Positions 9,692 to 21,105 are shown, numbered from the stretch's first letter. The stretch: DNA of 64,000 nucleotides from a candidate division SR1 bacterium (GCA_014377045.1 JACMQI010000014.1:33065-97064); one strand, 5' to 3'. Numbers and translations are program-made. The notes: generated from the sequence alone by a model not told the origin.

Positions 9692-11023
9692 ATGACTAAT
9701 AACAACTCTTTTAAAGAATCAAAATTTAGAAAAATAAGGCATTCAAGTAAAATAATTTTATATTTTGTTATATTATTATGTTTTCTACTATGTGGTATTT
9801 TTGCTTTTGTAATTGTAAATAAAGATAATAATCTTAGTAAATGGATTGTGGATAACTCTATACTAAAAAATTATATAAAACTTAATAATAAAGTAAATAA
9901 CGATAATGAAAACAAACTATCGGCTAATAGCTTTTTTTCTTTAAACGATGAAAAAGATAAATACCGTTTCGCAACTATGGATAAATCACTTTCTTCTGTG
10001 GATTTAGTTGAAAAAGAAATACCATCAGTAGTTTCCATAAATGTTACAAGTGAAGGTAACAAATCTTTTAGTCAGGAGCAAATTGCCGGAACAGGATATT
10101 TTGTAGATAAAAGTGGACTTATAGTCACTAATAAACATGTAATTTCCACCGAATGCAATCCTAAAAAGAAAGTTAAAGTAACAGCAGTTACTTATGATCA
10201 AAAGGTTTACGAATTACAATTGCTAAGTATCGATCCAGTCGAGGATATGGCTATTTTGAAAGTTATTAAACCAGATAAAGAGTTTTCGCCTGTTCAGTTT
10301 ACAAATTCAAATAATTTGAAATTAGGAACAGAAGTTATGGCAATAGGGAATGCACTGGGTGAATTACAAAATACCGTTACTAAAGGAATAATATCAGGGT
10401 TAAACAGAAACCTTAATCAGCCAATACAAGACGAGTGTACTGGTAAGGAAATTTTACCAGATAATCTTATTCAAACTGATGCAGCAATTAACAAAGGCAA
10501 CTCAGGAGGCCCCTTGTTTGATAATACTGGACTTTTAATTGGTATGAATACTTATGGTACGGGTGGTGAAAATATTGGGCTAGCAATACCGAGTAATCGA
10601 ATAATTAGCGGCTTAAATAGCTTCCAAACTAATGGAAAAATAATTAGACCTAAATTAGGAGTTTCTACTCAATCAATTTCAGCTGTGATTAAAGAAAATA
10701 ATCCTTGGTTGCCTATTGATTATGGTGAGTTTATTTATGCAAATGGAGCAAATCCTATAACTGCTGATTCCGCTGCAGATAAAGTAGGTCTTAAAGAAGG
10801 AGATATTATTTTAGAAGTTAACTCCACTAAACTTGTAAAATCAAGTAGTATATCATCTCCTTTAAAATCAATATTGCTAGGATTTGATGCAAATACAGAA
10901 ATTGAATTAACAATTTTAAGAACTACCAAAATACAAACTGAGTTTAAGTACGGTAATCCAGAAAAGATCAAAGTAAAACTTGGAGGTCAAAGTATAGATT
11001 TATCGACTCTTATCCTAAAGTAG
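9692..11023 (+). CDS. HtrA/DegP-like serine protease with PDZ domain, membrane-anchored
   Basis: Envelope quality-control protease of family S1C, 443 residues. A single membrane segment lies at about residues 22-45, after a basic N-terminus, followed by a low-complexity linker. The trypsin-like domain shows the catalytic triad: His in TNKHVIS (about residue 149), Asp in VEDMAILKV (about 184) and Ser in INKGNSGGPLFD (about 270). One PDZ domain follows, with SAADKVGLKEGDIILEVN. It ends three bases from the convergent rsmH gene. Confidence 0.93.
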   Translation: MTNNNSFKESKFRKIRHSSKIILYFVILLCFLLCGIFAFVIVNKDNNLSKWIVDNSILKNYIKLNNKVNNDNENKLSANSFFSLNDEKDKYRFATMDKSLSSVDLVEKEIPSVVSINVTSEGNKSFSQEQIAGTGYFVDKSGLIVTNKHVISTECNPKKKVKVTAVTYDQKVYELQLLSIDPVEDMAILKVIKPDKEFSPVQFTNSNNLKLGTEVMAIGNALGELQNTVTKGIISGLNRNLNQPIQDECTGKEILPDNLIQTDAAINKGNSGGPLFDNTGLLIGMNTYGTGGENIGLAIPSNRIISGLNSFQTNGKIIRPKLGVSTQSISAVIKENNPWLPIDYGEFIYANGANPITADSAADKVGLKEGDIILEVNSTKLVKSSSISSPLKSILLGFDANTEIELTILRTTKIQTEFKYGNPEKIKVKLGGQSIDLSTLILK

Positions 11024-11026
11024 TCA

Positions 11027-11953
11027 TCATATCTTCTTTATTATTCTAAGTGTGGCACTTCTACTTCTTATATTATTTTGAATTTCTAAATCACTAGGAG
11101 TAATAGGTTTTTTCGTTATAATTTCGAAAAATTGTTCTGTGTTTCCAAAATCGTCAACAATGTCTTTCTTACTTGCATTTCTCATAAATTTAGTCACTAT
11201 TTTATCTTCAAGACTATTAAAACATGTAACCATTAGCATTCCTGATGGTTTTAACTTATCAAGAGAAGTGACTAAAAAATTTTCTAAACTATCGAATTCG
11301 TTATTTACCCACACTCTTAATGCTTGCCAAACTCGTGACAAAATAGCGTTTCTTTTATGCATAAATTTTTTTGGTATAGAGGCTTCTATACTTTTTACAA
11401 TTTCAGAAACATAAATAACTTGATTATTAGCACTTATGAAAGCAAATAAATTTTTTCCTATTCTACTACTAAAGGTTTCTCCTGAGTACTGGAAAATTAC
11501 TTTGGATAATTCTCGATCGGTTTTTAACAGTCTAATTTTTTGATAAGCTGGTAAATCATCATCGGTATTATACCTCAAGTCTAGCACTTCATCGCCTTTT
11601 AAATAACTAAATCCCCTATTGCTAAAATCTAACTGATTACTAGAGTATCCAAGATCAGCGACAATAATGTCAAAAAAAGATGAATTAAAAAATGAAATAT
11701 AATCTTCAAAATTGCTTTTAACGAGTTGTAGTTTGTTACTTTTAGAATTATTTGATATATAATAATCTATTGCATTTTGATCTAAATCACATGCATAAAT
11801 ATGTACGTCTGTCTTAGATTTTAGGAAATAGTCACTATAACCTCCTCCCCCAAAAGTGCCGTCGAAAATATTTGAACCATCACTTATTAAAGACTCATAC
11901 TTGGAAATAGCTTCAAGTAAAACGGGTTTATGATTGTTAAAGGCAATATTCAT
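11027..11953 (-). CDS. rsmH: 16S rRNA (cytosine(1402)-N(4))-methyltransferase
   Basis: S-adenosylmethionine-dependent methyltransferase acting on C1402 in the decoding centre. At 308 residues it has typical length. The N-terminal HKPVLLEA, the SAM loop DGTFGGGGYSDYFL, DIIVADLGYSSNQLD and RGFSYLKGDEVLDLRYN are all family signatures. It lies just downstream of tRNA-Arg on the same strand (20-base gap) with no promoter of its own seen, so the two are probably one transcript. The stop is TGA, one of the few in the window. Confidence 0.96.
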   Translation of the reverse strand: MNIAFNNHKPVLLEAISKYESLISDGSNIFDGTFGGGGYSDYFLKSKTDVHIYACDLDQNAIDYYISNNSKSNKLQLVKSNFEDYISFFNSSFFDIIVADLGYSSNQLDFSNRGFSYLKGDEVLDLRYNTDDDLPAYQKIRLLKTDRELSKVIFQYSGETFSSRIGKNLFAFISANNQVIYVSEIVKSIEASIPKKFMHKRNAILSRVWQALRVWVNNEFDSLENFLVTSLDKLKPSGMLMVTCFNSLEDKIVTKFMRNASKKDIVDDFGNTEQFFEIITKKPITPSDLEIQNNIRSRSATLRIIKKI

Positions 11954-11973
11954 TTCATAGTTTTGTTTTTATA

Positions 11974-12050
11974 TGGTGCAACCGGCAGGATTCGAACCTG
12001 CGACCTAAGGATTAGAAGTCCTTTGCTCTATCCAACTGAGCTACGGTTGC
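11974..12050 (-). tRNA. tRNA-Arg (anticodon TCT)
   Basis: Full cloverleaf on the minus strand: acceptor GCAACCG/CGGTTGC, D arm GCTC..GAGC, anticodon loop CTTCTAA (TCT), T arm with TTCGAATC. The 3' CCA is encoded. Heads a unit with rsmH. Confidence 0.97.
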
Positions 12051-12062
12051 AATAATATTGAT

Positions 12063-12091
12063 ATAATTGCATTTTTTGTTGATTTTGTCAA
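12063..12091 (-). promoter_or_regulatory. Promoter of tRNA-Arg/rsmH
   Basis: Minus strand TTGACA (12091-12086), 17-base spacer, AATTAT (12068-12063). It is 12 bases upstream of the tRNA 5' end. Confidence 0.55.
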
Positions 12092-12118
12092 CTTTAATTT
12101 ATTTGAACACTCTTAGTT

Positions 12119-13618
12119 TTAAGGTAAAAATTGTAATGGATCAGATTGCACACCGTTAACAACAACCTCAAAATGTAAATGAATTCCAGTAGCTTGCCCA
12201 GTTTGACCCATTATACCAAGCTGTTGACTTTGGGACACTTGCTGACCCTTAACTACATTAATCTCTCTCATATGAGCATATAAGGTTTTTAAACCATTAC
12301 CGTGATCTATAACAACAGCTAGACCGTATCCAACGACATCATAATAATATGTAGCCACAACAGTTCCAGACGCAGCAGCAACTATTGGTGGAGATGAAAA
12401 GTTTGCTATATCGCATGCTTTATGGTAAGATGAAAAACATCGTGAAATAGTTCCCTTTGTAGGCCAGATAAAACCTAAATTTGATTTTTGCTGTATAGTA
12501 TAACTATCTGAATTAGTTATATAATTACTAGAAACTGCTTGAGATTCTAATATTTCTTTTCTTTTTTGTTCTTCTTCTTGAAGTTTTTTTTCTGAGTCAG
12601 CTTTATTTTTAATATTCTCTAAAATTTTATTTATCTGAGTATAATCTTTAGTTGGAATTAAAACTAAAGTATCTTTTCTAAACTTATTTATTTCTGAGTT
12701 ATAAATAGCAACGTTTTCATTATAAATGTTATCTTTTTCTATATTAAATAAGCTTGCCAAGTCATCAAGTGAAATATCAGCGACTGTCTTATATATGTAT
12801 CCATCTACCCATGGAATAAATATTTTTTGACCCTGAATTTTATCCGTATTTAAATTATTGTTATTTATATATAAGGTTTCTTTATTGAGTCCAAAAAATA
12901 ATGCTATTTTATCAACAGTATCATTTTTTCTAATTTCATATTCCGTAATAATTTGAACACTTGCTGCATTAGCGCTAACATTTAACAAATTGAATTTTGA
13001 TTGATTATTGATCGTATTGATTGAATTATTATATTGTGAATTATTTTTTACAAAATTAGATAAGAAGCTATTAGATTGTAGGTTTGGAATTGAATTTGAA
13101 CCTGCTGATAATACTATTAAAGATATAAAAATTATAAACGTTAAATAACTCTTTTTTAATAAGTAATAAAAAGATTTATAAAGACTGAGATCTGCAGACA
13201 AAAAAGTTCTAATATCTAGCTTTAAATTTAAATACCAAAGATCTCTAGTATCAGAGAAAAAGATAGTTTGTAAATATTTTTTTAATGCGCAAGAAAATTT
13301 GTTAACAAAAATTGGAATATTTTTAATATGGCCAATGAAAAGAAAAACTGTTCTATAGATTGAATACAGAACTGTATTTAGAGTATTTTGTAAAAATGAA
13401 TAAAGTATCCAAGCAAAGGTCCAAATTATTAACAAGAATGAATGAAAAATATTTATAGTATTTTCTTTAAACCTAAAAATTACTGGATTATGGATAATTT
13501 GATCAGTCTGTTGTATTAGGTATTTTTTGCTATTATTAATCAAAACAAAATTAGGAATATAAGATGTCTTATTTTTATTTAAAAATTTACTTTTCGATGA
13601 TACGAGGTTAAATGTCAT
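12119..13618 (-). CDS. LysM and M23 peptidase protein, membrane-anchored
   Basis: Probable peptidoglycan endopeptidase of 499 residues. Hydrophobic stretches lie at about residues 50-75, 85-105 and 155-175. Two LysM-like modules follow (YEIRKNDTVDKIALFFGLN and TVADISLDDLASLFNIE), then a lysine/glutamate-rich coiled stretch, then a C-terminal M23 domain with the zinc ligands in HKACDIA and HLHFEV, plus YAHM and GQTGQATG. It would cut cross-links in the cell wall near the membrane. The long N-terminal membrane region is unusual for the family. Confidence 0.9.
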   Translation of the reverse strand: MTFNLVSSKSKFLNKNKTSYIPNFVLINNSKKYLIQQTDQIIHNPVIFRFKENTINIFHSFLLIIWTFAWILYSFLQNTLNTVLYSIYRTVFLFIGHIKNIPIFVNKFSCALKKYLQTIFFSDTRDLWYLNLKLDIRTFLSADLSLYKSFYYLLKKSYLTFIIFISLIVLSAGSNSIPNLQSNSFLSNFVKNNSQYNNSINTINNQSKFNLLNVSANAASVQIITEYEIRKNDTVDKIALFFGLNKETLYINNNNLNTDKIQGQKIFIPWVDGYIYKTVADISLDDLASLFNIEKDNIYNENVAIYNSEINKFRKDTLVLIPTKDYTQINKILENIKNKADSEKKLQEEEQKRKEILESQAVSSNYITNSDSYTIQQKSNLGFIWPTKGTISRCFSSYHKACDIANFSSPPIVAAASGTVVATYYYDVVGYGLAVVIDHGNGLKTLYAHMREINVVKGQQVSQSQQLGIMGQTGQATGIHLHFEVVVNGVQSDPLQFLP

Positions 13619-13906
13619 ATAATATTAAAAAGGCTCGCGTAATTATTTATTATAATAATTAAATTTAGCCAATTTTAAAGCTTCGTTATATAGGTATAAA
13701 TAAACTAAATTAAAATTTATGTCAAATTTATTTCTATTTATTGGGATAATCAATAGCGTTAATACATATTTAATTTAAAAGATGCAATAAACTATATTAA
13801 TTATTATTAATAAGTATATATACTAAGTGCTTAAAGATGATATGTATCTTTAATAAAATTTAAAAATATATAAATTTTAAAGTAGTGCGGTAATTAAGCA
13901 ATATGC

Positions 13907-15058
13907 TTAATTACTACCATCTCGTTCATCTTCTTCTTTAATATTATTATCAGTTAAATTTTCTATGTTGCTACTTGCACTGTTATAATTTTCTATTTCT
14001 ATCTTTCCCTCTTTTAACCTCTTTTTAAAAACCTCTAAGATTTCCTTTTTAGCTTGCTCCATATCAGGTTTATGGTCGTATAAATATTTTTTAGCATTTT
14101 CTCTTCCAACACCAAGCTTAATTGGCTCTTTATCCTTTAAATTAAGAGTATATGTATTCCCTGTTTTTACTACTACATCATAACTCGATCCAATATCAAT
14201 TATTTCTCCTGCTAATGAAAAAACACCTGGTTCGTTAAACATCATATCAAATTCAACAATTTTGAAAGGAGCTGCCATTTTATTTTTTACAACTTTTACT
14301 TTTACCCTTGTTCCAACATCTTCTATGCCGTTTTTTAACGTACCTGTCTTACGAATATCAAATCTTTGAGATGCAAAAAACTTTAATGCTTGACCTCCTG
14401 TAGTAGTTTCAGGGTTTCCAAACATAACTCCTATTTTAAGACGAATTTGGTTAATAAAAATAACTGTAGTTTTAGATTTAGATATCGCTCCAGTTAACTT
14501 CCTTAAAGCTTGAGACATTAATCTAGCCTGTACACCCATTTGTGCATCACCCATACTTCCTTCAATTTCAGATTTTGGAACAAGGGCAGCCACAGAATCA
14601 ACAACTATGACATCAAAAGCATTGGACCTAACCAAAGTATCTACTATTTCTAATGCCTCTTCGCCATTACTTGGTTGTGACACGTAAAGATCGCTCAAAT
14701 TTACACCTATTTTAGATGCCCACTCTGAATCTAGTGCATGTTCAGCATCAATAAAAGCAGCTATTCCTCCTTTTTTCTGTGCTTGAGAAACTGCAGATAA
14801 TGCCAGAGAAGTTTTACCGCTTGATTCAGGTCCATATATTTCTATAATCCTTCCTTCAGGGAAACCTCCAATACCTGTTGCTAAATCTAATCCTAAAGAA
14901 CCTGTAGATATTACTTCTATATCATCTAGGGCAACTTCATTCATTTTCATAATTGAGCCTTGACCAAAGGTGCTTTTTATTTGACCTATTATTAGGTCAA
15001 CCATTTTTCTTTTTTCTGTTACCTCAGCTTGGGTTATGGAAGATGCTTTTTTAGTCAT
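13907..15058 (-). CDS. recA: Recombinase RecA
   Basis: Strand-exchange ATPase of homologous recombination, 383 residues. Seen: Walker [13 protein letters not shown], Walker [19 protein letters not shown], the L1 region [15 protein letters not shown] and the L2 region [19 protein letters not shown]. The tail is acidic, as usual. No intein. A TTGACA/TATAAG promoter sits 12 bases upstream of the ATG, and I see no clear LexA-type operator. The next gene downstream (LysM/M23) is 288 bases away and separate; that gap shows nothing clear. Confidence 0.98.
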   Translation of the reverse strand: MTKKASSITQAEVTEKRKMVDLIIGQIKSTFGQGSIMKMNEVALDDIEVISTGSLGLDLATGIGGFPEGRIIEIYGPESSGKTSLALSAVSQAQKKGGIAAFIDAEHALDSEWASKIGVNLSDLYVSQPSNGEEALEIVDTLVRSNAFDVIVVDSVAALVPKSEIEGSMGDAQMGVQARLMSQALRKLTGAISKSKTTVIFINQIRLKIGVMFGNPETTTGGQALKFFASQRFDIRKTGTLKNGIEDVGTRVKVKVVKNKMAAPFKIVEFDMMFNEPGVFSLAGEIIDIGSSYDVVVKTGNTYTLNLKDKEPIKLGVGRENAKKYLYDHKPDMEQAKKEILEVFKKRLKEGKIEIENYNSASSNIENLTDNNIKEEDERDGSN

Positions 15059-15070
15059 ACTATTACGTAA

Positions 15071-15099
15071 CTTATAGATGTATATTTTTATTTTGTCAA
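15071..15099 (-). promoter_or_regulatory. Promoter of recA
   Basis: Minus strand TTGACA (15099-15094), 17-base spacer, TATAAG (15076-15071). The -10 box ends 12 bases from the recA ATG, so the leader is at most a few bases. Confidence 0.65.
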
Positions 15100-15302
15100 A
15101 TCTATATTTTAAAATATAAATATAAAAAATAATAGTAATAAGGGGTGTGCAAAAATTAGATAAGATACTAGTATTCTCATCTCAATAAGTTTTTGTATGT
15201 TTATAAAATATGAATAACTACTAGATGAGTATGTTGATAGTTACATCAAGCAGTGTTATATCCACACTTTATAAACACTAACTGTTGAAAAGTAAATAAC
15301 TT

Positions 15303-15331
15303 TTGACAAGTTAATAAAATAATTATAATAT
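15303..15331 (+). promoter_or_regulatory. Promoter of the lysozyme-like gene
   Basis: TTGACA (15303-15308), 17-base spacer, TAATAT (15326-15331). It lies in the 321-base divergent region between recA and the secreted protein gene. A perfect DnaA-box nonamer TTATCCACA lies at 15369-15377, right before the ATG. The rest of that region shows nothing else clear. Confidence 0.6.
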
Positions 15332-15379
15332 ACATACACAAACTATCAACATAAAAGTTAATAACTAATTATCCACATT

Positions 15380-16372
15380 ATGAGAATATTTATAATCACT
15401 ATCATAGCATTTTTAAGTATTTTCGGTGTGTCGCCAAGTGTATACGCCTTACCTTCATCGTTTGATAGAGAAATGGTTTTAACAGATCAAGATCTTTATA
15501 GCCTCCCTCTTGCATTTAGCTCAGCAGAAAAAATCCAATCGTATCTTGAATCACAAAATAGCGTACTTGCCTTAACAAAGGTAGATGTTGGATTTGTAGA
15601 TAATGGTGAAAACGATATTACAAATACAGATGATTTAATTTTAGCAAGCTCAAACATAAACTTATTGGACAAATATAGTCCAAGAAAACAAGTTCAAGAT
15701 CAATATGCAAATAAACAGCTAAGGCCAGCAGATATTATCTGGAAAATAGCACAAGAGAATTTTGGAAATACTTGTAAACTAGATTACTCAACAGGTATTG
15801 TAAGGCCTGATACTTCAATATGTATAGATAATGAATATCGATCTATTAACCCTACTTTTATACTTTCAATGATTCAAAAAGAATCTAGTTTGGTCTACGG
15901 ATCGTGTGCCAAACCTGATGCAGATTACAATTTAGCATGTCAGTATAGTAATCCAAACAATATTAATAAACTTTCTTTTAGGATAGATAGGGCAATGGGA
16001 TATGGATGTTATGAAATTATTGTAGAGAAAGATAAGGAAAAATCATGTTATGATGTTAATCTTGACTGGAAGTTTCAAAAAGGTTTTTTTCAACAAGTAT
16101 ATAAGGGTATAAGAATGTTAAGAATAAGAAGCGAGATTTGTAATATTAGTAATTTCAATGGCTATAAAACTGGAGATATTAAATTAATAGATGGAATAAA
16201 TGTGTTATTAAAGAACGGAATTACTTGCGCACTATATATTTATACACCACATATTTCATATGATAAAATTAACATTTATAATAATTTAAAGTATTTTGGA
16301 GCAGATTATAATCTAATTAAAAATAATGGTTTGACTCCCGACTACAAACCTGAAAAAATAAAGAAATTTTAA
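15380..16372 (+). CDS. Secreted lysozyme-like (lytic transglycosylase-like) protein
   Basis: Protein of 330 residues with a signal peptide (hydrophobic 2-22, ending SPSVYA). The core pattern INPTFILSMIQKESSL, then DRAMGYGCYE, GFFQQVYKG and CALYIYTPHI, matches a lysozyme-fold family often found in Actinobacteria and CPR, where Glu of the QKE motif would be catalytic. The role inferred is cutting wall glycan strands, either own or host. Eight cysteines suggest disulfides and an extracellular site. The stop overlaps the next start by one base, coupling it to comF. The family name is my pattern recognition, not a search. Confidence 0.65.
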   Translation: MRIFIITIIAFLSIFGVSPSVYALPSSFDREMVLTDQDLYSLPLAFSSAEKIQSYLESQNSVLALTKVDVGFVDNGENDITNTDDLILASSNINLLDKYSPRKQVQDQYANKQLRPADIIWKIAQENFGNTCKLDYSTGIVRPDTSICIDNEYRSINPTFILSMIQKESSLVYGSCAKPDADYNLACQYSNPNNINKLSFRIDRAMGYGCYEIIVEKDKEKSCYDVNLDWKFQKGFFQQVYKGIRMLRIRSEICNISNFNGYKTGDIKLIDGINVLLKNGITCALYIYTPHISYDKINIYNNLKYFGADYNLIKNNGLTPDYKPEKIKKF

Positions 16373-17028
16373 TGATTTTTAATAAATATCTCAATCTATT
16401 TTTTCCTCTACAAAATTATGATTTTACTAATATCGATCGTTATCTTTCTGAAAAAGAAATACTCAACTGCCATTCTAGATTAAAAAAATTGACTATCGAG
16501 CAGAGTCGTTATCTCGAATCAATATACGTAATGTCGAATTATACAAATAAGATAGTGTTTGATCTTATAAAGCGGTCTAAATATAATAATGAATGGAAAA
16601 TATGTGACGTTTTCGCTTATTCAATATACTATAAAATATTTGTAAATGGTGAGATTTTTATACCTGATCCGCAAGTCTTGATACCGGTGCCTGCAGACTT
16701 TTCACGATTTATCCAAAGGGGATATAATGTACCAAGTTGTATATGTAAAGTTTTATCTAAAAAAATAAATATTCCTGTTATAGACATTTTTATCAAGAAA
16801 AGAAATACAATTTCGCAAAATAAGTTAGATAAAAAATCAAGACTCAATAACTTAAATAATGTATTTAAGATTAATCAAGATATTAAATATAATTTTTCAA
16901 ATATTGAAATTGTATGGATTGTTGATGATGTTTCTACAACAGGTACTACTTTATTGGAATGCGCAAAAACTATCAAAAAGTCTTTTCCTTATTTAAAGAT
17001 ATATGGTATTGTAATATCCAGTAACTAA
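16372..17028 (+). CDS. comF: ComF-family phosphoribosyltransferase-like protein
   Basis: 218 residues. The PRPP-binding loop WIVDDVSTTGTTLLEC near residue 185 and the upstream VLIPVPADFSRFIQRGYN are ComFC hallmarks. The usual N-terminal zinc-finger cysteines are missing. ComFC supports DNA uptake or later handling of the incoming strand in competent bacteria. A ComEC-like gene is at 60166, so a natural transformation route is plausible. Translationally coupled to the lysozyme-like gene (ATG overlaps its stop). Confidence 0.85.
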   Translation: MIFNKYLNLFFPLQNYDFTNIDRYLSEKEILNCHSRLKKLTIEQSRYLESIYVMSNYTNKIVFDLIKRSKYNNEWKICDVFAYSIYYKIFVNGEIFIPDPQVLIPVPADFSRFIQRGYNVPSCICKVLSKKINIPVIDIFIKKRNTISQNKLDKKSRLNNLNNVFKINQDIKYNFSNIEIVWIVDDVSTTGTTLLECAKTIKKSFPYLKIYGIVISSN

Positions 17029-17860
17029 TTTATACATATAAATTTTGACTTTCAAGTTATTTTTTATGCAAAATAGAATTTTAACTTTATAACTATTTTT
17101 TTAAATAATTAAATTATCTTCAACTTATTATTGGGTTTATATTGCAGTCTAATCTATCGTATTTTATTAAATATTTATTTGATAAAATCTTAAAGTTTAT
17201 TATAACTACAGAATAAATAACAATTACTCATATTTATCAATGTTTTCGTTTACTATGTAATAAAGAATTTTATTTATTACATATACAATCAGGATCGAAT
17301 GTGTCAAAAACTAAAAGTAGAATAGCTAAATTTTTTAATTAAAAGTTATTTTATAAAGTTGAATTTGACATTTTTTATAATATTAATATTTACGATAAGG
17401 TAATCGATTATAATTAAATAATTTTTATTATTTAATTGATTTTTATAATACTATTTTTTTAATAAAATAAAAAATCTTTAATTGTCATAACTACTAATAA
17501 ATTTTAAATAATATTTTTTAAAGTCTATAATTTTTTTTATTATTAGTTGATACACTATATTTAATATCTATTATAAAATTTATCGCTAAGTAAACGTACT
17601 TAGCGATAAATTAAAGACCTTTTTGTAATTGTAATACGAAATAACATAATGAGAATAAAAATCTCTAATTATCGAAATAAAGTATACTTATTAAATGAGT
17701 GTAATATACATTAAAGATATAAATATTTTTAGGGCTGTATTTGTATAAAAAAAATAGTACAATATGCATATAAGATTTATTAAAGTACATATTATTAACT
17801 TTATTTATTTATAGTTATATACACTATAAATAATCTTTATTTAATAATAAAAAATTATGA
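17029..17860. other. Intergenic region, no gene seen
   Basis: About 830 very AT-rich bases between comF and the pre-16S trailer. No convincing open frame, tRNA or repeat array. The only strong structure is the palindrome at 17577-17612. Confidence 0.6.
17577..17612. repeat. Perfect 16-bp inverted repeat with 4-base loop
   Basis: The arm 17577-17592 is exactly complementary to 17597-17612, with loop AACG. Core arm ATCGCTAAGTA. No U-run follows directly on either strand, so it is not a classic terminator. It lies about 430 bases beyond the mature 16S 3' end and could end or process the 16S transcript. Confidence 0.7.
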
Positions 17861-17895
17861 TATATTTAAAAGAAAGTAACAAAATCAGAAAACTT
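17861..17895 (-). other. 3' arm of the pre-16S processing stem
   Basis: These 35 bases pair with 19557-19591 with only two G-U wobbles, looping out the whole 16S gene. It is the expected RNase III-type precursor stem and shows that the transcript runs at least 150 bases past the 16S 3' end. Confidence 0.85.
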
Positions 17896-18041
17896 ACCTA
17901 TAACACTTAATAGGATTTTTTCAAATATGTTGTGCATAACGCAGTCAATCTTAAATAATAGTTTTCAAAACACATGTTTTAACATACATTTTCCTATAAA
18001 ATAGGTACAAACAAGTAGAAAAAAATTACTGTTTCTCCTTA

Positions 18042-19556
<1,515 letters not shown>

Positions 19557-19591
19557 AAGTTTCCTGACTTTGTTACTTTCTTTTAAATATA
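19557..19591 (-). other. 5' arm of the pre-16S processing stem
   Basis: Complementary to 17861-17895 (35 bp, two G-U pairs). It lies directly upstream of the mature 16S 5' end. Confidence 0.85.
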
Positions 19592-19655
19592 AATTTCCAG
19601 ATTTGAAATAGGATCTATTTAAAACAATTAAATGAACTAAATACCTGTTGGTAAC

Positions 19656-19682
19656 ACTATAATAAAATTTCATTCTTGTCAA
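19656..19682 (-). promoter_or_regulatory. Promoter of 16S rRNA
   Basis: Minus strand TTGACA (19682-19677) and TATAGT (19661-19656), spacer 15 (or weaker boxes at spacer 16-17). The leader to the mature 5' end is about 95 bases and includes the processing arm. Confidence 0.55.
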
Positions 19683-19785
19683 GTATTTTTTACTTAAGAA
19701 CACTAAATTAAGAAAAATTCGCCAAAAATTGAAATATATGATATACTAATCTTGTAAGAAATACAAATATACAAATTTCTAATTT

Positions 19786-21066
19786 ATGTCACAAAATACG
19801 TATCCTGATGGATTTCCATTAACACCCCTAGAATCAATTGATTTTTCATATACATTTTCTAACGAAGAAAAAAATGAGTGGAGGGAATGGGTGAAAACTG
19901 CAACAGCTGAGCAACAACAAGAGTTAGTAGATACTTTACATTCTATTTGGATTGAAAACCTAAAAGAAGTTGTTCCTAATGGATTTGTTAAAACAGAAAA
20001 TGTAATAAACGAGGCTGTTACTGAATTAGTAGAACCAAAGATTAATAACGAAAATAAAGAACTTGTATCGCAAGTACCCTTAAATAATCCAAAATTAGCC
20101 TCCTCTGAATTACAAAAACCTATATATTCTGAAAAAATAAAACAAGAAGCTCGTCCTATTGTTCCAATGGAACCAATAAAAAAAGAGTTTGTTTTTAATG
20201 AAAAATCGAATTTGCAGGGATCGCAGGATACTAAATCGAATGAAAAAACTATAACGCAATCTTTACCCCAAGTACAAAGAAATCAACAAAGTAATCAGAA
20301 TAACAATCGTAGTCAAAATATCACACAACAGACAAACAGTCATAAATTGGAACAAAAAGGAGAATTAACTGAAGAAAAAAAAGAAATGAGTTTTTTTGAC
20401 TTTGCAAGAGTAAGAGAGTCTTCAACTCGAAATCAATTAGAAAAGCTTCAAAAAGAATTTATTATTGCTAGACAGAAGAAGTATGAGGTGGAACAAATGT
20501 ATACTAGTCAAATTTCTAAGCTATCCAATGAATTAGACCAGAAACAACAAATTCTATTTGATAAAGTTGTTCAAATAACTCTAGGTTTTGAAAACGTTGC
20601 AGATTATTTACAATCAATGACAGAAAAATTATTGAAGACTAATGAAAGTAATATTATTTTAGAGCAAAAAGTTCGATCACTTGAAATTTTGTTAGATGAA
20701 AAAATTAAAAACCTTTCTTATGACAAGGAAAATACTCAGTATGATATAGATAGACTGTTTAGGGAGAGTAGAGAAGTTAGAGAAAATCTTAGAGGTGAAA
20801 TACTAGATATTAAAAGAACAAGTTCTGTTAGTACAGTTGATAGCTTCGGTAGCGACGGGTTGAAAATTAAATTGGATATTTTATCAAATAAACTTGCAAT
20901 CCTTGAAGGTAATATCCGGAATCAGACTAATCAAAACAAACAACAGATACAGACTTCAAAACCTAACACAAAAGAATTATTAAGTGATAAAAAAAATGAA
21001 AATGCTAAGGTGGTACCTGAGATAATAAGTCATGATGGAGTTTTAGATATCAGTGATATCGTGTAG
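19786..21066 (+). CDS. Coiled-coil protein of unknown function
   Basis: 426 residues, not recognised. Three parts can be seen. An acidic N-terminal domain of about 70 residues has a KNEWREWVKTATAEQQQELV helix. A Gln/Asn/Ser/Lys-rich disordered linker covers about residues 80-205. A long helical coiled coil covers about 210-385 (KLQKEFIIARQKKYEVEQMY and on), with a short acidic tail. No signal peptide or membrane segment, so probably cytoplasmic. A scaffold or division-related role is possible but unsupported. It stands alone before the glycosyltransferase promoter. Confidence 0.75.
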   Translation: MSQNTYPDGFPLTPLESIDFSYTFSNEEKNEWREWVKTATAEQQQELVDTLHSIWIENLKEVVPNGFVKTENVINEAVTELVEPKINNENKELVSQVPLNNPKLASSELQKPIYSEKIKQEARPIVPMEPIKKEFVFNEKSNLQGSQDTKSNEKTITQSLPQVQRNQQSNQNNNRSQNITQQTNSHKLEQKGELTEEKKEMSFFDFARVRESSTRNQLEKLQKEFIIARQKKYEVEQMYTSQISKLSNELDQKQQILFDKVVQITLGFENVADYLQSMTEKLLKTNESNIILEQKVRSLEILLDEKIKNLSYDKENTQYDIDRLFRESREVRENLRGEILDIKRTSSVSTVDSFGSDGLKIKLDILSNKLAILEGNIRNQTNQNKQQIQTSKPNTKELLSDKKNENAKVVPEIISHDGVLDISDIV

Positions 21067-21076
21067 TATAGGACGC

Positions 21077-21105
21077 TTGACTAAAACGCCGAATAAAAAT
21101 ATTCA
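21077..21105 (+). promoter_or_regulatory. Promoter of the glycosyltransferase gene
   Basis: TTGACT (21077-21082), 17-base spacer, TATTCA (21100-21105), 9 bases before the ATG at 21115. Confidence 0.45.
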
